Assembly: GCA_042408665.1 (NCBI GenBank)
Contig: JBHOQW010000163.1
Location: 13,070 to 77,069 of the forward strand
DNA: 64,000 nucleotides
Source of the DNA: CAUJGQ01 sp042408665
GTDB taxonomy: Bacteria; Chloroflexota; Dehalococcoidia; CAUJGQ01
Direction: 5' to 3'
The notes below the pieces were generated by a model, which was given only the letters and a program-made list of their open reading frames with translations, made no database searches and was not told the origin of the DNA. Below, one piece after another: positions 1 through 10,944 of the stretch. Made by a program: the position numbers and the translations under genes. Positions within the stretch are counted from its first letter, which is position 1; each line of letters begins with the position of its first letter.

Positions 1-239
1 AGGCTGCGCAGCGCCTGGCGCAGGACAAAGCGGACCAGCGCCCCTGCAGCCACGGCGGCGGCGCCGGTGGCCAACGGGCGGGCGGCACCGGCGATGAGCG
101 CCGGCGCCGACGGCGTGATCGTCACCGCGTCCGAGTGCACGGCAAGGGGAGCGACGGCCACCACGCGCACAGGGGCGCCGCACTTTCGGCAATAGTTGTC
201 GTCTGGGTCGAGCGGCATCTCGCAGGCACGGCAGCGCAT
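1..239 (-). CDS. zinc-ribbon protein, partial at window edge
   Basis: An ATG at 239 opens a frame that stays open to the left edge, so the C-terminus is missing. The first 25 residues carry two CxxC pairs (CRAC near residue 3 and CRKC near residue 17), the layout of a short zinc ribbon often found at the N-terminus of bacterial membrane or regulatory proteins. An Ala/Gly-rich, mostly hydrophobic stretch follows and could be a membrane segment or linker. Function is not recognisable. It is the last visible gene of the leftward cluster, about 70 bases after the PurN-like gene. Confidence 0.6.
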   Translation of the reverse strand, partial: MRCRACEMPLDPDDNYCRKCGAPVRVVAVAPLAVHSDAVTITPSAPALIAGAARPLATGAAAVAAGALVRFVLRQALRS

Positions 240-312
240 CGGACGCTCCTCCCAAAATGCCCGCCGGGGCGGATCCCGCCCGCAGTATAGCAGACGCGCC
301 GGCCCCCGCCGC

Positions 313-1152
313 CTAGACGCGGCCGGCCACGGCGGCGTCGATCTCAGCGGTGAGGTCGAGCCCGGCGAAGGGCTCACCGTGAGGGCCGCTCACCGTGCAG
401 GGGCCAACGCGCACCCGCCCGGCGGCGATGGCGGCCAGGGTGCGCACCACCAGCGGCAGCTCACGCGCGGCGCCGTGCCGGCGGATGGCCTGAAAGAGGG
501 GGTGCTGCTCCCCCTCCCGGGCTCGGATCTCCTCGACGCTGCGGCCGGCGATCGCCGCCCACAGCGGGTCGAACTCCGGGCCGCGGATCGAGAAGCGGCA
601 GTAGGACACCACCGGCCCCTCGTCCAGCTCCGGCGTGGCCACCTGGATCAGCACGCCGCTCTCCCGGGCCTGGGCGGCGATGAGCTGCCAGATCACCTCC
701 TGCCATACGCCCTTCGGGCCGCCGGGCGCGGCCGGGTGCAGGTTGAGGAACGGCCGGGCGCGGGTGGTGTCCGGCCAGAGGATGAGCATGTAGCCGGCCA
801 GCATGCATACGTCGACCGGATAGGGCTCGGTGAGGGCCAGCATCGCCCGGTCGTAGTCGCCGCGCCACGCCGGCAGCGGCTCCCCGGCGCGGGCCACGGG
901 GCCTCCCGCCTGCCGGCGAAAGGCACGGTCCGAGAGGGTGAGCACGCGCAGGCCGTACCCGGCTGCCAGGTCGAGAAACTGGTCGGTGTTCGGGTCCTGA
1001 CCGCGTGCGCGGTTACAGAACACGTAGCGAATCTCGGCGGGCAGTTCGCCCCGCTGGATCGCCTCGACCGCCGCCGTGAGCAGTGCGCGCGAGCCCGGGC
1101 CCCGCCCGGTTGAGTACCATCCAAGACGCAGCGGCCTGTCTAGTCCAGCCAC
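313..1152 (-). CDS. PurN-like formyltransferase family protein
   Basis: The 279-residue product resembles phosphoribosylglycinamide formyltransferase (PurN), which transfers formyl from 10-formyl-THF in purine synthesis. It keeps the Asn-x-His signature (NLHPAAPGGPKG) and a downstream Asp in ELDEGP, matching the Asn/His/Asp catalytic set of the family. It is longer than classical PurN (about 200 residues) and has an unusual C-terminal extension, so the substrate may differ. A GTG start overlaps the end of the MgtC gene by 13 bases, which suggests translational coupling. No other purine gene lies nearby, so I call the family rather than the enzyme. Confidence 0.7.
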   Translation of the reverse strand: MAGLDRPLRLGWYSTGRGPGSRALLTAAVEAIQRGELPAEIRYVFCNRARGQDPNTDQFLDLAAGYGLRVLTLSDRAFRRQAGGPVARAGEPLPAWRGDYDRAMLALTEPYPVDVCMLAGYMLILWPDTTRARPFLNLHPAAPGGPKGVWQEVIWQLIAAQARESGVLIQVATPELDEGPVVSYCRFSIRGPEFDPLWAAIAGRSVEEIRAREGEQHPLFQAIRRHGAARELPLVVRTLAAIAAGRVRVGPCTVSGPHGEPFAGLDLTAEIDAAVAGRV

Positions 1153-1559
1153 CGGTCCACCCGTCCCAACACGTTGATGGCGAGCAGCGACAGCGCCATC
1201 CCGCTTAGAGCCAGCACGTAGAAGCCCGCACCGGCCGCCAGTCCCAGGGCGGCGGCCATCCAGATCGTGCCGGCGGTGGTGAGCCCGATCACCACATCGC
1301 CCTGGCGGACGATGGTGCCGGCGCCGATGAAACCAATGCCGGCCAGCACCCCCTGCGCGATGCGCGCCGGGTCGCTGGCGCCGGAAGGCAACCCCTCGTG
1401 CAGCAACTCGGCCAGAGACATGAGCACCGCCGAGGCGGTGGCCACCAGCACGTGGGTGCGCAGGCCGGCGGGCTTGCCGCGCCGCTGCCGCTCCGCCCCG
1501 ATCACGCCGCCGACCACGAACGCCACGATCAGCCGCGGCAGAAATTCGAGCTCGTGCAT
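1140..1559 (-). CDS. MgtC/SapB family membrane protein
   Basis: This 139-residue protein begins at ATG 1559; an upstream frame extension has low-complexity composition and is unlikely to be translated. It shows family signatures: GGVIGAERQRRGKPAGLRTH near the N-terminus and GIGFIGAGTIVRQG in the middle, with four to five hydrophobic helices. MgtC-type proteins are inner-membrane proteins linked to magnesium limitation and ATP-synthase modulation in some species. The length matches the short MgtC/SapB form lacking the ACT-like C-terminal domain. It sits between the PHP phosphoesterase and the PurN-like gene on the same strand. Confidence 0.85.
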   Translation of the reverse strand: MHELEFLPRLIVAFVVGGVIGAERQRRGKPAGLRTHVLVATASAVLMSLAELLHEGLPSGASDPARIAQGVLAGIGFIGAGTIVRQGDVVIGLTTAGTIWMAAALGLAAGAGFYVLALSGMALSLLAINVLGRVDRWLD

Positions 1560-1642
1560 GGCCTCTGGCCCCCGCCCCGCATCGTCGGGGCGTCGCTCAG
1601 CCCGTGCTCCGCCTCCCGCCCGGGGGCGATGCCCCGGTAGCC

Positions 1643-2404
1643 TCAACGGCTCCTCCGCCGTGCCGGGCCGAAGCCCAGCCGGTGGCGAAGCTTGGCCAGG
1701 GTGCTCACCAGGTGCACCAGCGGGTTGGCGATCTGCCCGTGGATGCGCCCCGCCCGTAACGCCTCCAGGAAGTCTTCCGGGCCGTCAAAGTCCGGCATCT
1801 CCACCCAGGTGCCGCCGATCTCCGGATGCCAGTGGGCGTCGCTGCCGGCGCTGGCGATCTTGCCGTATCGGCGCACGAACTCCGCCGCGCGGCGGTTATC
1901 CGCCTTGAGCGACGTGCGTGCGTTGAACGCCTCCACCGCGTCCACCTGGTCCAGAATGCGCAACAGGGCGTTGGTCTTGAGCGGTGAGCGGCGCAGACGG
2001 TCGAAGGGGTGCGGCACGCACACCAGCCCGCCCTGCGCGCGGATGGCGCGCACCGTCTCCTCCGGCGTGAGGCCCTTCGGGATCGCCTCCTTGAGAAACC
2101 AGCCGATGATCTCGCCCTCGGTGGTCTTGATCTCCTCGGCCAGGATGACCTTGAACGGGGCGATCTTGGCCACCGCGAAGGCGCCGTCCATGTTGTTGTG
2201 GTCGCTGACGGCCACGCAATCGATGCCGCGCTGCACATAGGTGGCCACGAACCGCTCCGGTGAGGTGAACCCGTCGCGTGAGAAGTGGGTGTGGGCGTGC
2301 AGGTCGGCGCGCAACAGCCGCCGGGGCGCGGCCCGCGCGGGAGCGGGGTGTGCCTCCACAGCCGGGCGTCCTGGCATCGGGCTCCTTCGCGGCTGCTGCG
2401 TCAT
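1643..2404 (-). CDS. PHP-domain metal-dependent phosphoesterase
   Basis: This 253-residue protein has a PHP domain from about residue 30. The metal-binding motifs are DLHAHTHFSRDG (HxH), VSDHNN, VCVPHPFDR and SAGSDAHWHPE. Such stand-alone PHP proteins (TrpH/YciV-like) hydrolyse phosphoesters such as 3',5'-nucleoside bisphosphates or histidinol-phosphate-like substrates; the exact substrate is not visible. The ATG overlaps the xseB stop in an ATGA arrangement, so it is probably co-translated with exonuclease VII small subunit, which hints at a nucleic-acid turnover role. Confidence 0.85.
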   Translation of the reverse strand: MTQQPRRSPMPGRPAVEAHPAPARAAPRRLLRADLHAHTHFSRDGFTSPERFVATYVQRGIDCVAVSDHNNMDGAFAVAKIAPFKVILAEEIKTTEGEIIGWFLKEAIPKGLTPEETVRAIRAQGGLVCVPHPFDRLRRSPLKTNALLRILDQVDAVEAFNARTSLKADNRRAAEFVRRYGKIASAGSDAHWHPEIGGTWVEMPDFDGPEDFLEALRAGRIHGQIANPLVHLVSTLAKLRHRLGFGPARRRSR

Positions 2405-2631
2405 CCGCTATCCGGCGAGGCCGGTTGCTCGCCGGTCGTCAGTTGGTGCAGGGTCACGACCCGCAGCTCCGCGGCGTCGAGCAGCTCCTGGCAGCGCTGG
2501 ACGAGCCGCATCCCACGCTCGTAGAGGGCGATGGCCTCCTCCAGGGTCTGGCCGCCGGTGTCCAACCGCCGCACCGTCTCTTCCAGCTCGCGGTAGAGGT
2601 CCTCGAACGTGTCCCGGCCGTCCGTGCTCAT
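2401..2631 (-). CDS. xseB: exonuclease VII small subunit
   Basis: The 76-residue product is the normal size for XseB. The conserved helical core is visible: FEDLYRELEETVRRL followed by LEEAIALYERGMRLVQRCQE. XseB coils bind XseA to form exonuclease VII, which degrades single-stranded DNA from both ends. The gene lies 87 bases downstream of xseA on the same strand and overlaps the PHP gene by four bases. Confidence 0.95.
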   Translation of the reverse strand: MSTDGRDTFEDLYRELEETVRRLDTGGQTLEEAIALYERGMRLVQRCQELLDAAELRVVTLHQLTTGEQPASPDSG

Positions 2632-2718
2632 CGGAACCGTACCCTCACCGGCCGTCGGCGTGGTGGGCTGCCTGTGGGCGGCCGGCGCGTGCTGCCGCCG
2701 GTGCTCGTCCTCGTGCCG

Positions 2719-3903
2719 TCATTGTAGGACCGTGGCCTGGAACTCGCCATCGGCGACCGCCACACGCAGGCGGTCGCCGGGCGTCACCTCCGCCGCGCGG
2801 CGGACCACCGGCCCGGCGGGGGCGTGCCGTACCAGGGCGTAGCCGCGGGCCAGCGTGCCGACCGGGCTCAGGGCCTGCAACCGGGCCGCTTGCCGGTCCA
2901 GGGCGGCGCGCCGGGCGTGCACGGCGCGCCGCGCGTACTCTGTGGCCCAGCGTGCCTGCGCCTCCACCCGTCCGCGCAGCGCGGCCAGATCCGGCCGGCG
3001 ACGCTGCACGGCGTTCCGGAGCGTCGCGACGTCGGCTCGCGCCGCCCGCAGGCGCTCCTGCAGGCGGACGACCAGGGCACCGTGCAGGGACGCAACGCGG
3101 GCCAGCACCTCGGCGCGGTCCGGGCATACCAGCTCCGCGGCGGCGGAGGGGGTGGGGGCGCGCACGTCGGCCACGAAATCGGCGATGGTGTAGTCGGTCT
3201 CGTGGCCGACGGCGGAGATCACCGGCACCCGGGCGGCGAAGATGGCGCGGGCCACCCGCTCCTCGTTGAAGGTCCACAGGTCCTCCAGGGAGCCGCCGCC
3301 GCGGGCCACGATGATCACGTCCACGTCCGGAACCGAGCACAGATCGGCGATGGCGCGGCAGACGCCGTCCACGGCGCCCTCACCCTGCACCTGGGTGGGC
3401 GCCAGCAGCACCTCGGCCAGGGGCCAGCGACGGCCGAGCACGTGGCAGATGTCATGCAGCACCGCCCCGTCCGGGGAGGTGACCACGCCGATGCGCCGTG
3501 GGAACTCCGGCAGGGGGCGCTTGCGCGATTCGTCGAACAGCCCTTCCGCGGCTAGCCGCTCCTTGAGCCGTTCCAACTCCAGGTGGAGGACGCCCACCCC
3601 TTGCTCATGCACGAAATCGACGTACAGTTGCAGGTCTCCGCCCGCCGCGTAGAAGGACACGTAGCCGTGGGCCACGATCTGCAGGCCGTTGTCCAGCGCC
3701 ACACGCGCGCGGACGTTGTCGCGGCGGAAGAAGGCGCAGCGGAGCTGGCCGTAGGCGTCTTTGAGGGTGAAATAGATGTGTCCGGAGGATGGCCGTCTGA
3801 GGTTGGACACCTCGCCCATCACCCACACGTCGCCCAGGCGCGGGTCGCTCTCCAGCGCCTCACGGACCATGGCACACAGGTCGGAGACCGGGATGATCAG
3901 CAT
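2719..3903 (-). CDS. xseA: exonuclease VII large subunit
   Basis: The 394-residue protein has an N-terminal OB-fold (GEVSNLRR, GHIYFTLKD), the catalytic core (RIGVVTSPDGAVLHDI; ARGGGSLEDLWTFNEE; SAVGHETDYTIADFVAD) and a long coiled-coil C-terminal half rich in Arg and Ala. I take ATG 3903 as the start because it fits the family (MLIIPVSDLC). An ATG 60 bases upstream would overlap efp. Together with xseB it forms the single-strand-specific nuclease used in repair. It is slightly short compared with E. coli XseA (456 residues), mostly in the coiled coil. Confidence 0.95.
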   Translation of the reverse strand: MLIIPVSDLCAMVREALESDPRLGDVWVMGEVSNLRRPSSGHIYFTLKDAYGQLRCAFFRRDNVRARVALDNGLQIVAHGYVSFYAAGGDLQLYVDFVHEQGVGVLHLELERLKERLAAEGLFDESRKRPLPEFPRRIGVVTSPDGAVLHDICHVLGRRWPLAEVLLAPTQVQGEGAVDGVCRAIADLCSVPDVDVIIVARGGGSLEDLWTFNEERVARAIFAARVPVISAVGHETDYTIADFVADVRAPTPSAAAELVCPDRAEVLARVASLHGALVVRLQERLRAARADVATLRNAVQRRRPDLAALRGRVEAQARWATEYARRAVHARRAALDRQAARLQALSPVGTLARGYALVRHAPAGPVVRRAAEVTPGDRLRVAVADGEFQATVLQ

Positions 3904-3940
3904 AGGCCGGTGGGCGGTCTGCACCCCGCTGCGCGTGCCG

Positions 3941-4498
3941 TTAGGCGCGCTCGAGATACTCACCGGTGCGGGTATCGACCTTGATCTTGTCCCCCTCGTT
4001 GACGAACAGCGGCACGTTGACTACCAGCCCGGTCTCAAGGGTGGCCGGCTTGGTGCCACCGGTGGCAGTATCGCCTTTGATGCCGGGTTCGGTATGCGTC
4101 ACCGTCAGCACCACTGAGGTGGGTAGTTCCACGCCGATGGGTTGGTCCTGGTAGGTGAGGATCTCACACTGGGCGTTCTCGGTCAGGTACTTGGCGGCCT
4201 CCCCGACCTGCTCGGGCGTGAGCTGGAGTTGCTCGTAGGTCTCGGTGTTCATGAAGTGGTAGAACTGGCCGTCGAAGTACAGAAACTGCACCGGATGGCG
4301 GTCGAGCCGCGCCCGTTGGAAGCGCTCCCCCGCCTGGAACGTGCGCTCGATGATATGACCGCCACGCAGGTCCTTGAGCCGCAGCCGCACCTGGGCGGTG
4401 CCGCGGCCCATCTTGATGTGCTGATAATCGAGGACCTGGTACAGGGTGCCGTCGAGTTCAATGGTGATCCCTTTGCGAAGTTCCCCCGTGGTGATCAT
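3941..4498 (-). CDS. efp: translation elongation factor P
   Basis: The 185-residue protein has the three EF-P domains, ending with the family signature (GVRGDT-like GIKGDT, SKPATLETG-like TKPATLETG, VDTRTGEYL). EF-P rescues ribosomes stalled on polyproline. The tip of domain I reads HIKMGRGTAQ, so the usually modified position is Arg32 rather than Lys. This resembles the Thermus-type GRG loop and differs from the Pseudomonas SGRN loop that EarP rhamnosylates. No EpmA/B or EarP gene is visible nearby. ATG 4498 is chosen because the next 10 upstream residues do not fit the family. Confidence 0.96.
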   Translation of the reverse strand: MITTGELRKGITIELDGTLYQVLDYQHIKMGRGTAQVRLRLKDLRGGHIIERTFQAGERFQRARLDRHPVQFLYFDGQFYHFMNTETYEQLQLTPEQVGEAAKYLTENAQCEILTYQDQPIGVELPTSVVLTVTHTEPGIKGDTATGGTKPATLETGLVVNVPLFVNEGDKIKVDTRTGEYLERA

Positions 4499-4579
4499 GC
4501 ACTGCTCCCACTCAGGTGGCGCCGCCACCTCACGTCGCGGTGATCGTGACTCGTCTGTGCCCCGGCAGGCGGGGCGGCC

Positions 4580-5674
4580 TCAGGCCATCGCGCCGGCGGG
4601 GCGCACCTTAGGCGACTTGGTGAGCACCCGGCAGCGCCCGTTTTCCAGCACCACCAGGTCCTCGATGCGCACGCCGCCCCAGCCGGTGATATAAATCCCC
4701 GGCTCCACCGAGAAGACCATGCCGTTCTCGAGCACGCTCGTCGAGGTGGGGCGCAGCCACGGCAGTTCGTGTACCTGTAGGCCGATGCCGTGGCCCAGCC
4801 CGTGCCCGAACTGCGGGCCGTAGCCGGCCTCCTCGATCACCTTGTGGGCGATGGCGTGGGCCTGGTCGCCGCGCATGCCGGCCTCGATCAGCTCCTCGGC
4901 GGTGAGCTGGGCCGTGAGCACGATATCGTAGATCTTCTTGAACTGCTCGTCCGGCTCACCGAGGAAGATGGTGCGCGTCATGTCCGAGCAGTAGCCGTCG
5001 AGCAGCGCGCCCATGTCGATCACGACCCCTTCGCCCTTCTTGAGCGGCACGTCGCGCGGGCGGGCGTGCGGCAGGGCGCCGTGCGGGCCGCCGGCCACGA
5101 TGGTGGAGAAGCTGAGCCCATCGCCGCCATGCTCGCGGATGTACTTCTCGATCTCCCAGGCCACCTGCTTTTCCGTCCAGCCCGGCTCGATTCGCTGGGC
5201 CACGTGCGCGAACGCGGCGTCACCCAGGGCGATGACGCGCTCCAGGGCGGCGATCTCCGCCGGCTCTTTGATCATGCGCAGGCTCTCCACAACGCCGACC
5301 GTGGGCACGAACTCCGGCCGCTGGCCGGCCGGCAGCTCGGCGATGAACTCGCGCATCTGGCGGTGCAGGTCCACCGACACGTGTGCCGCCTCGAAGCCGA
5401 GCCGTTTGCCACCCAGCGGCGCTACCAACCGCTTGAACCAGGCGCCGAAGTCGCGGTCGGCTTCGAACAGCTCGAAGTCCGCCGCCTCCTGCCGCGCCTG
5501 CTCGAAGTAGCGGAAATCGGTGGCGATCTGCGCCGTCGCCTGGGAGATGAGCAACATACCGTTGGAGCCGGTGAACCCGGACAGGTAGCGGCGGTTGTAG
5601 GGCTCGGTCACCAGCAGCGCGTCCAGGCCCTGCTCGTCCAGCTTCCTGCGCAGCTTTTCGACCCTGGTCTTCAT
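4580..5674 (-). CDS. Xaa-Pro aminopeptidase (M24B)
   Basis: This 364-residue cytoplasmic metallopeptidase removes N-terminal residues ahead of proline. An N-terminal creatinase-like domain (about 1-130, LLVTEPYNRRYLSGFTGSNG) precedes the pita-bread catalytic domain. Five metal ligands are visible: Asp in IDMGALLDGYCSDMTRT (two Asp), His in GHGLGHGIGLQVHE, Glu in SVEPGIY and Glu in GVRIEDLV. The ATG at 5674 follows AAAGGA at a normal distance; the longer upstream frame is not supported. It is immediately upstream of efp, a common pairing in bacteria, and the two may share a transcript. Confidence 0.93.
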   Translation of the reverse strand: MKTRVEKLRRKLDEQGLDALLVTEPYNRRYLSGFTGSNGMLLISQATAQIATDFRYFEQARQEAADFELFEADRDFGAWFKRLVAPLGGKRLGFEAAHVSVDLHRQMREFIAELPAGQRPEFVPTVGVVESLRMIKEPAEIAALERVIALGDAAFAHVAQRIEPGWTEKQVAWEIEKYIREHGGDGLSFSTIVAGGPHGALPHARPRDVPLKKGEGVVIDMGALLDGYCSDMTRTIFLGEPDEQFKKIYDIVLTAQLTAEELIEAGMRGDQAHAIAHKVIEEAGYGPQFGHGLGHGIGLQVHELPWLRPTSTSVLENGMVFSVEPGIYITGWGGVRIEDLVVLENGRCRVLTKSPKVRPAGAMA

Positions 5675-5756
5675 CGCGCCGTCCTTTCTGGCGTGTGGCG
5701 ATCGCGGCTTGTGGCCGCGTGGCGTCTCCAGTGTACGACGGAACACTCGGCGATGA

Positions 5757-6206
5757 TCAGCCGTTCGGCCGCTCCTCGCGCAGGAGCGCCACCGCCGCCT
5801 CAAGGGTGAGCAGGTAACCGCGCCAGCCCAGCCCGCACACCTGGGCGCGGGCGATGGGGGCGATGAGCGAGCGGTGGCGGAACTCCTCGCGCGCGTGGAT
5901 GTTGGACAGGTGCACCTCGAACACCGGCAGGGCGGCGTCCGCCAGGGCGTCGCGCAGGGAGAGGCCGTAGTGGGTGAGGGCGCCGGCGTTGATAATCACG
6001 GCGTGCGCGCCCGCGCGCTCCGCCTGCAGCCAGTCGATGAGGGCGCCCTCATGGTTGGACTGAAAGCAGCGCACCTCCACGCCCAGCTCCCGCCCGCGCT
6101 CGACCATACGCCGCTCGATCTCCGCCAGCGTCACGCGCCCGTAGATCTCCGGTTGGCGCGTGCCCAGGGTGTTTAGGTTGGGGCCGTTGATGAGCAGGAT
6201 GCGCAT
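5757..6206 (-). CDS. aroQ: 3-dehydroquinate dehydratase, type II
   Basis: The 149-residue enzyme dehydrates 3-dehydroquinate in the third step of the shikimate pathway. Family features are INGPNLNTLGTRQPEIYG (catalytic Tyr22), the FQSNHEGALIDWL block, INAGALTHYGLSLRDAL and EVHLSNIHAREEFR with the catalytic His. The usual NPG before the Thr-His is NAG here. The start codon lies one base after the xerC stop, implying coupling. The remaining shikimate genes in this window (aroE, aroK-aroB fusion) are 24 kb away. Confidence 0.95.
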   Translation of the reverse strand: MRILLINGPNLNTLGTRQPEIYGRVTLAEIERRMVERGRELGVEVRCFQSNHEGALIDWLQAERAGAHAVIINAGALTHYGLSLRDALADAALPVFEVHLSNIHAREEFRHRSLIAPIARAQVCGLGWRGYLLTLEAAVALLREERPNG

Positions 6207-6207
6207 G

Positions 6208-7161
6208 TCAACCGCCGTCGTGCGGGCGTCGCTTCGGGCGCCAGGCCTGGAAGAAGGCCGCGTCGTATACCTGGCGCTGGCGGGCCTCCGTCACGTGGGT
6301 GTAGACCTGGGTGGTGGTGGCGCGGGCGTGGCCGAGCAGCTCCTGCACCACGCGCACGTCGGCACCGCCGTCCAGCATATGCGTGGCGAAGGTGTGGCGC
6401 AAAAGGTGGGGGTGGGTGGGCGCCGTGATGCCGGCCGCGGCGCCGGCCCGGCGCACCAGGAGCTGCACCGCCCGCACCGAAAGCCGGCCGCCGCCGCGGT
6501 TCAGAAACAGGGCGGGCTCCACTCGGTTGCCGGCCAGCGCCGGCCGGCCGTAGCGCAGGTACGCACGCAGCGCCCGTGCGGCCGGCGCGCCGAACAGCGC
6601 CAGCCGCTGTTTGTGGCCTTTGCCTGTTACGCGCAGCAGCCCGTTGTCCAGGTCCACATCGGTGACGTTCAGGCCGATCAGCTCGCTCACGCGCACACCC
6701 GTGGCGTAGAGCAGCTCGAGGATGGCCCGGTCGCGCACGGCGGCGGGCCTGTCCCCCTCGGAAGACTCCAGCAGGCTCTGGACGTCGTCTTCCGGGAGGA
6801 CCTTGGGCAGCCGGCGTCCCTGCTTGGGCGGGCGCACCCCGTGTAGGGGGTCGCGCGCCAGCACCCCGTCCTCCACCAGGCGCCGGTAGAAGCCATGGAT
6901 GGTGCTCACCTTGCGCGCCACGCTGCCGCGCGCCATGCCCTCCGCCTCCAGGGCGGCCAGGTACTGGCGGAAGGTGCGCCGATCCAGCGCCAGGGGCGCC
7001 ACCCCCACGGACGCCAGCCAGCGGAAGAAGTGCTCCAGGTCGGTGCGGTAGTTGCGCAGCGTGTACGGCGAGGGGTTGCGCTCGGCCTGAAAGCGCCGCA
7101 GGTAGGCGTCGATCAGGGCGGCCGCCTCGTGCTCCACACCGGGGTGGTCGGGCGTGTGCAT
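6208..7161 (-). CDS. XerC/XerD-type tyrosine recombinase
   Basis: The 317-residue protein has an N-terminal SAM-like DNA-binding domain (about 15-105) and a C-terminal catalytic domain. The active-site set is intact: Arg in TGVRVSELIGL, Lys in GKGHKQR, HxxR in HPHLLRHTFATHML, His in LLGHA and the nucleophile in QVYTHV. The size and position directly downstream of topA match chromosomal Xer recombinases that resolve chromosome dimers, not phage integrases. The frame continues upstream into topA sequence, but ATG 7161 with a GGAAG site is the natural start. Whether it is XerC or XerD cannot be decided here. Confidence 0.92.
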   Translation of the reverse strand: MHTPDHPGVEHEAAALIDAYLRRFQAERNPSPYTLRNYRTDLEHFFRWLASVGVAPLALDRRTFRQYLAALEAEGMARGSVARKVSTIHGFYRRLVEDGVLARDPLHGVRPPKQGRRLPKVLPEDDVQSLLESSEGDRPAAVRDRAILELLYATGVRVSELIGLNVTDVDLDNGLLRVTGKGHKQRLALFGAPAARALRAYLRYGRPALAGNRVEPALFLNRGGGRLSVRAVQLLVRRAGAAAGITAPTHPHLLRHTFATHMLDGGADVRVVQELLGHARATTTQVYTHVTEARQRQVYDAAFFQAWRPKRRPHDGG

Positions 7162-7244
7162 CACGCTTCCAGGGATAGCGGAGACGGTGCGGTGGCCGGG
7201 AGGGGATTGTGACCCTCCCAGCCCCGAGACGGACGGGAGACGCC

Positions 7245-9704
<2,460 letters not shown>

Positions 9705-9805
9705 GTGTCTGCCTCCGGCGGCTCGTGACGTTCGCCGCGTCCCGGTACGTGTCGTGGCTCTGGGAAAGCCGGGGAGCGGCGGCTGCCCAGCGAGCCGAGC
9801 GGGCG

Positions 9806-10891
9806 TTAGCGGGCCCGCACGTAACTCATCGCGGCCACCTGGCGGACCAGGCCCTTGAGTTCCAGCATAGCAAGCGCGCCGCTTACCACGGCAACCGGGA
9901 GGCCGCTTTCCCGCGCCACCTCGTCGATGTGTTTCGGTTCCGCGCCGAGGAGGTTTAGGAGCGCCGCCTCGGTGCCGTCCTCCGGCAGCGCTTCCCGAAA
10001 CGCGAGCTGCTGTGGCGCCAGCATCAGATGCAGCTCGCCCACGATGTCCTCGGCCCGCGTGACCAGCTTGGCGGCCGAGCGGGCGATGAGGCCGTTGGTG
10101 CCGCGGGAGTAAGGGGCGAAGATGCTCCCCGGTACGGCGAACACCTCGCGGTTCTCCTCCAGCGCCAATTGCGCCGTGATCAAGGCGCCGCTCTCCTCGT
10201 CGGCCTCCACCACCACCGTGCCCAGCGTCATGCCGGCGATGATGCGGTTACGCCGCCAGAAGCTCTCCCGCGTCATGCGCGTGTCCAGCGGGTAGTCGCT
10301 GAGCAGCGCGCCCTGGGCGCCGATCTGCTCGGCCAGGCGGGCGTTGTGCGCCGGGTAGACCTCGTTGACCGGGCAGGGCAGCACGGCGATGGTGCGCCCG
10401 CCGGCGCGCAGCGCGGCCTGGTGGGCGATGGTGTCGATGCCGCGGGCAAGACCGCTCACCACCGTGATGCGGTAGGCGGTGAGCCCCTCCACCAGGTGCT
10501 CGGTAGCCTGCCGCCCGTAGGCCGTGGCGCGGCGCGTGCCCACCACGGCGATCGCCCACTCGTCCGCCTCACTGAGCTGGCCGCGCACGTACAGCACCGG
10601 TGGCCGATCGTAACACTCCTTGAGTCGGGCCGGGTAGCGCGGGTCGTGCCAGGTGAGCGCGGTGATGCCCATCCGCTCCAGGCGCTCCAGCTCCCGCTCC
10701 GGGGTGATCGCGGGGCGGGCAGTGACGATGGCCTCGACCGTCTTCTCGTCCAGGCCGGCCGCGCGCAGGTCGCCCGCGCCGGCCCGCCACGCCTCGGCCA
10801 GCGAGGGGAAGAAGCGCTCCAGCGGCTCCACCCGCGCCCGACCCACGGAGGGGATGCGGCTGAAGGCCACCCAGTAAGGCAGATCGGACAT
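9806..10891 (-). CDS. dprA: DNA-processing protein DprA
   Basis: The 361-residue protein loads RecA onto incoming single-stranded DNA during natural transformation. An N-terminal helix-hairpin-helix/SAM-like region precedes the Rossmann-like core (AIVGTR-like IAVVGTRRATAYGR; VVSGLARGIDTIAHQAAL; GRTIAVLPCP; GALITAQLALEENREVFAVPG is the 3' half). A winged-helix C-terminus (LLNLLGAEPKHIDEVARESG) is present. ATG 10891 gives the usual SDLPYWVAFSRI start. It is in the leftward cluster upstream of topA, the common dprA-topA-xer order. Confidence 0.95.
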   Translation of the reverse strand: MSDLPYWVAFSRIPSVGRARVEPLERFFPSLAEAWRAGAGDLRAAGLDEKTVEAIVTARPAITPERELERLERMGITALTWHDPRYPARLKECYDRPPVLYVRGQLSEADEWAIAVVGTRRATAYGRQATEHLVEGLTAYRITVVSGLARGIDTIAHQAALRAGGRTIAVLPCPVNEVYPAHNARLAEQIGAQGALLSDYPLDTRMTRESFWRRNRIIAGMTLGTVVVEADEESGALITAQLALEENREVFAVPGSIFAPYSRGTNGLIARSAAKLVTRAEDIVGELHLMLAPQQLAFREALPEDGTEAALLNLLGAEPKHIDEVARESGLPVAVVSGALAMLELKGLVRQVAAMSYVRAR

Positions 10892-10944
10892 AGAGGCAGG
10901 ATAGCGGGCCGTGGCTATCCGGCAAAGAGGCACCGGGACGTCGG

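Noticed and set aside
6208..7161. Mobile-element integrase
   Set aside because: Size, motifs and topA/dprA context fit a chromosomal Xer recombinase.
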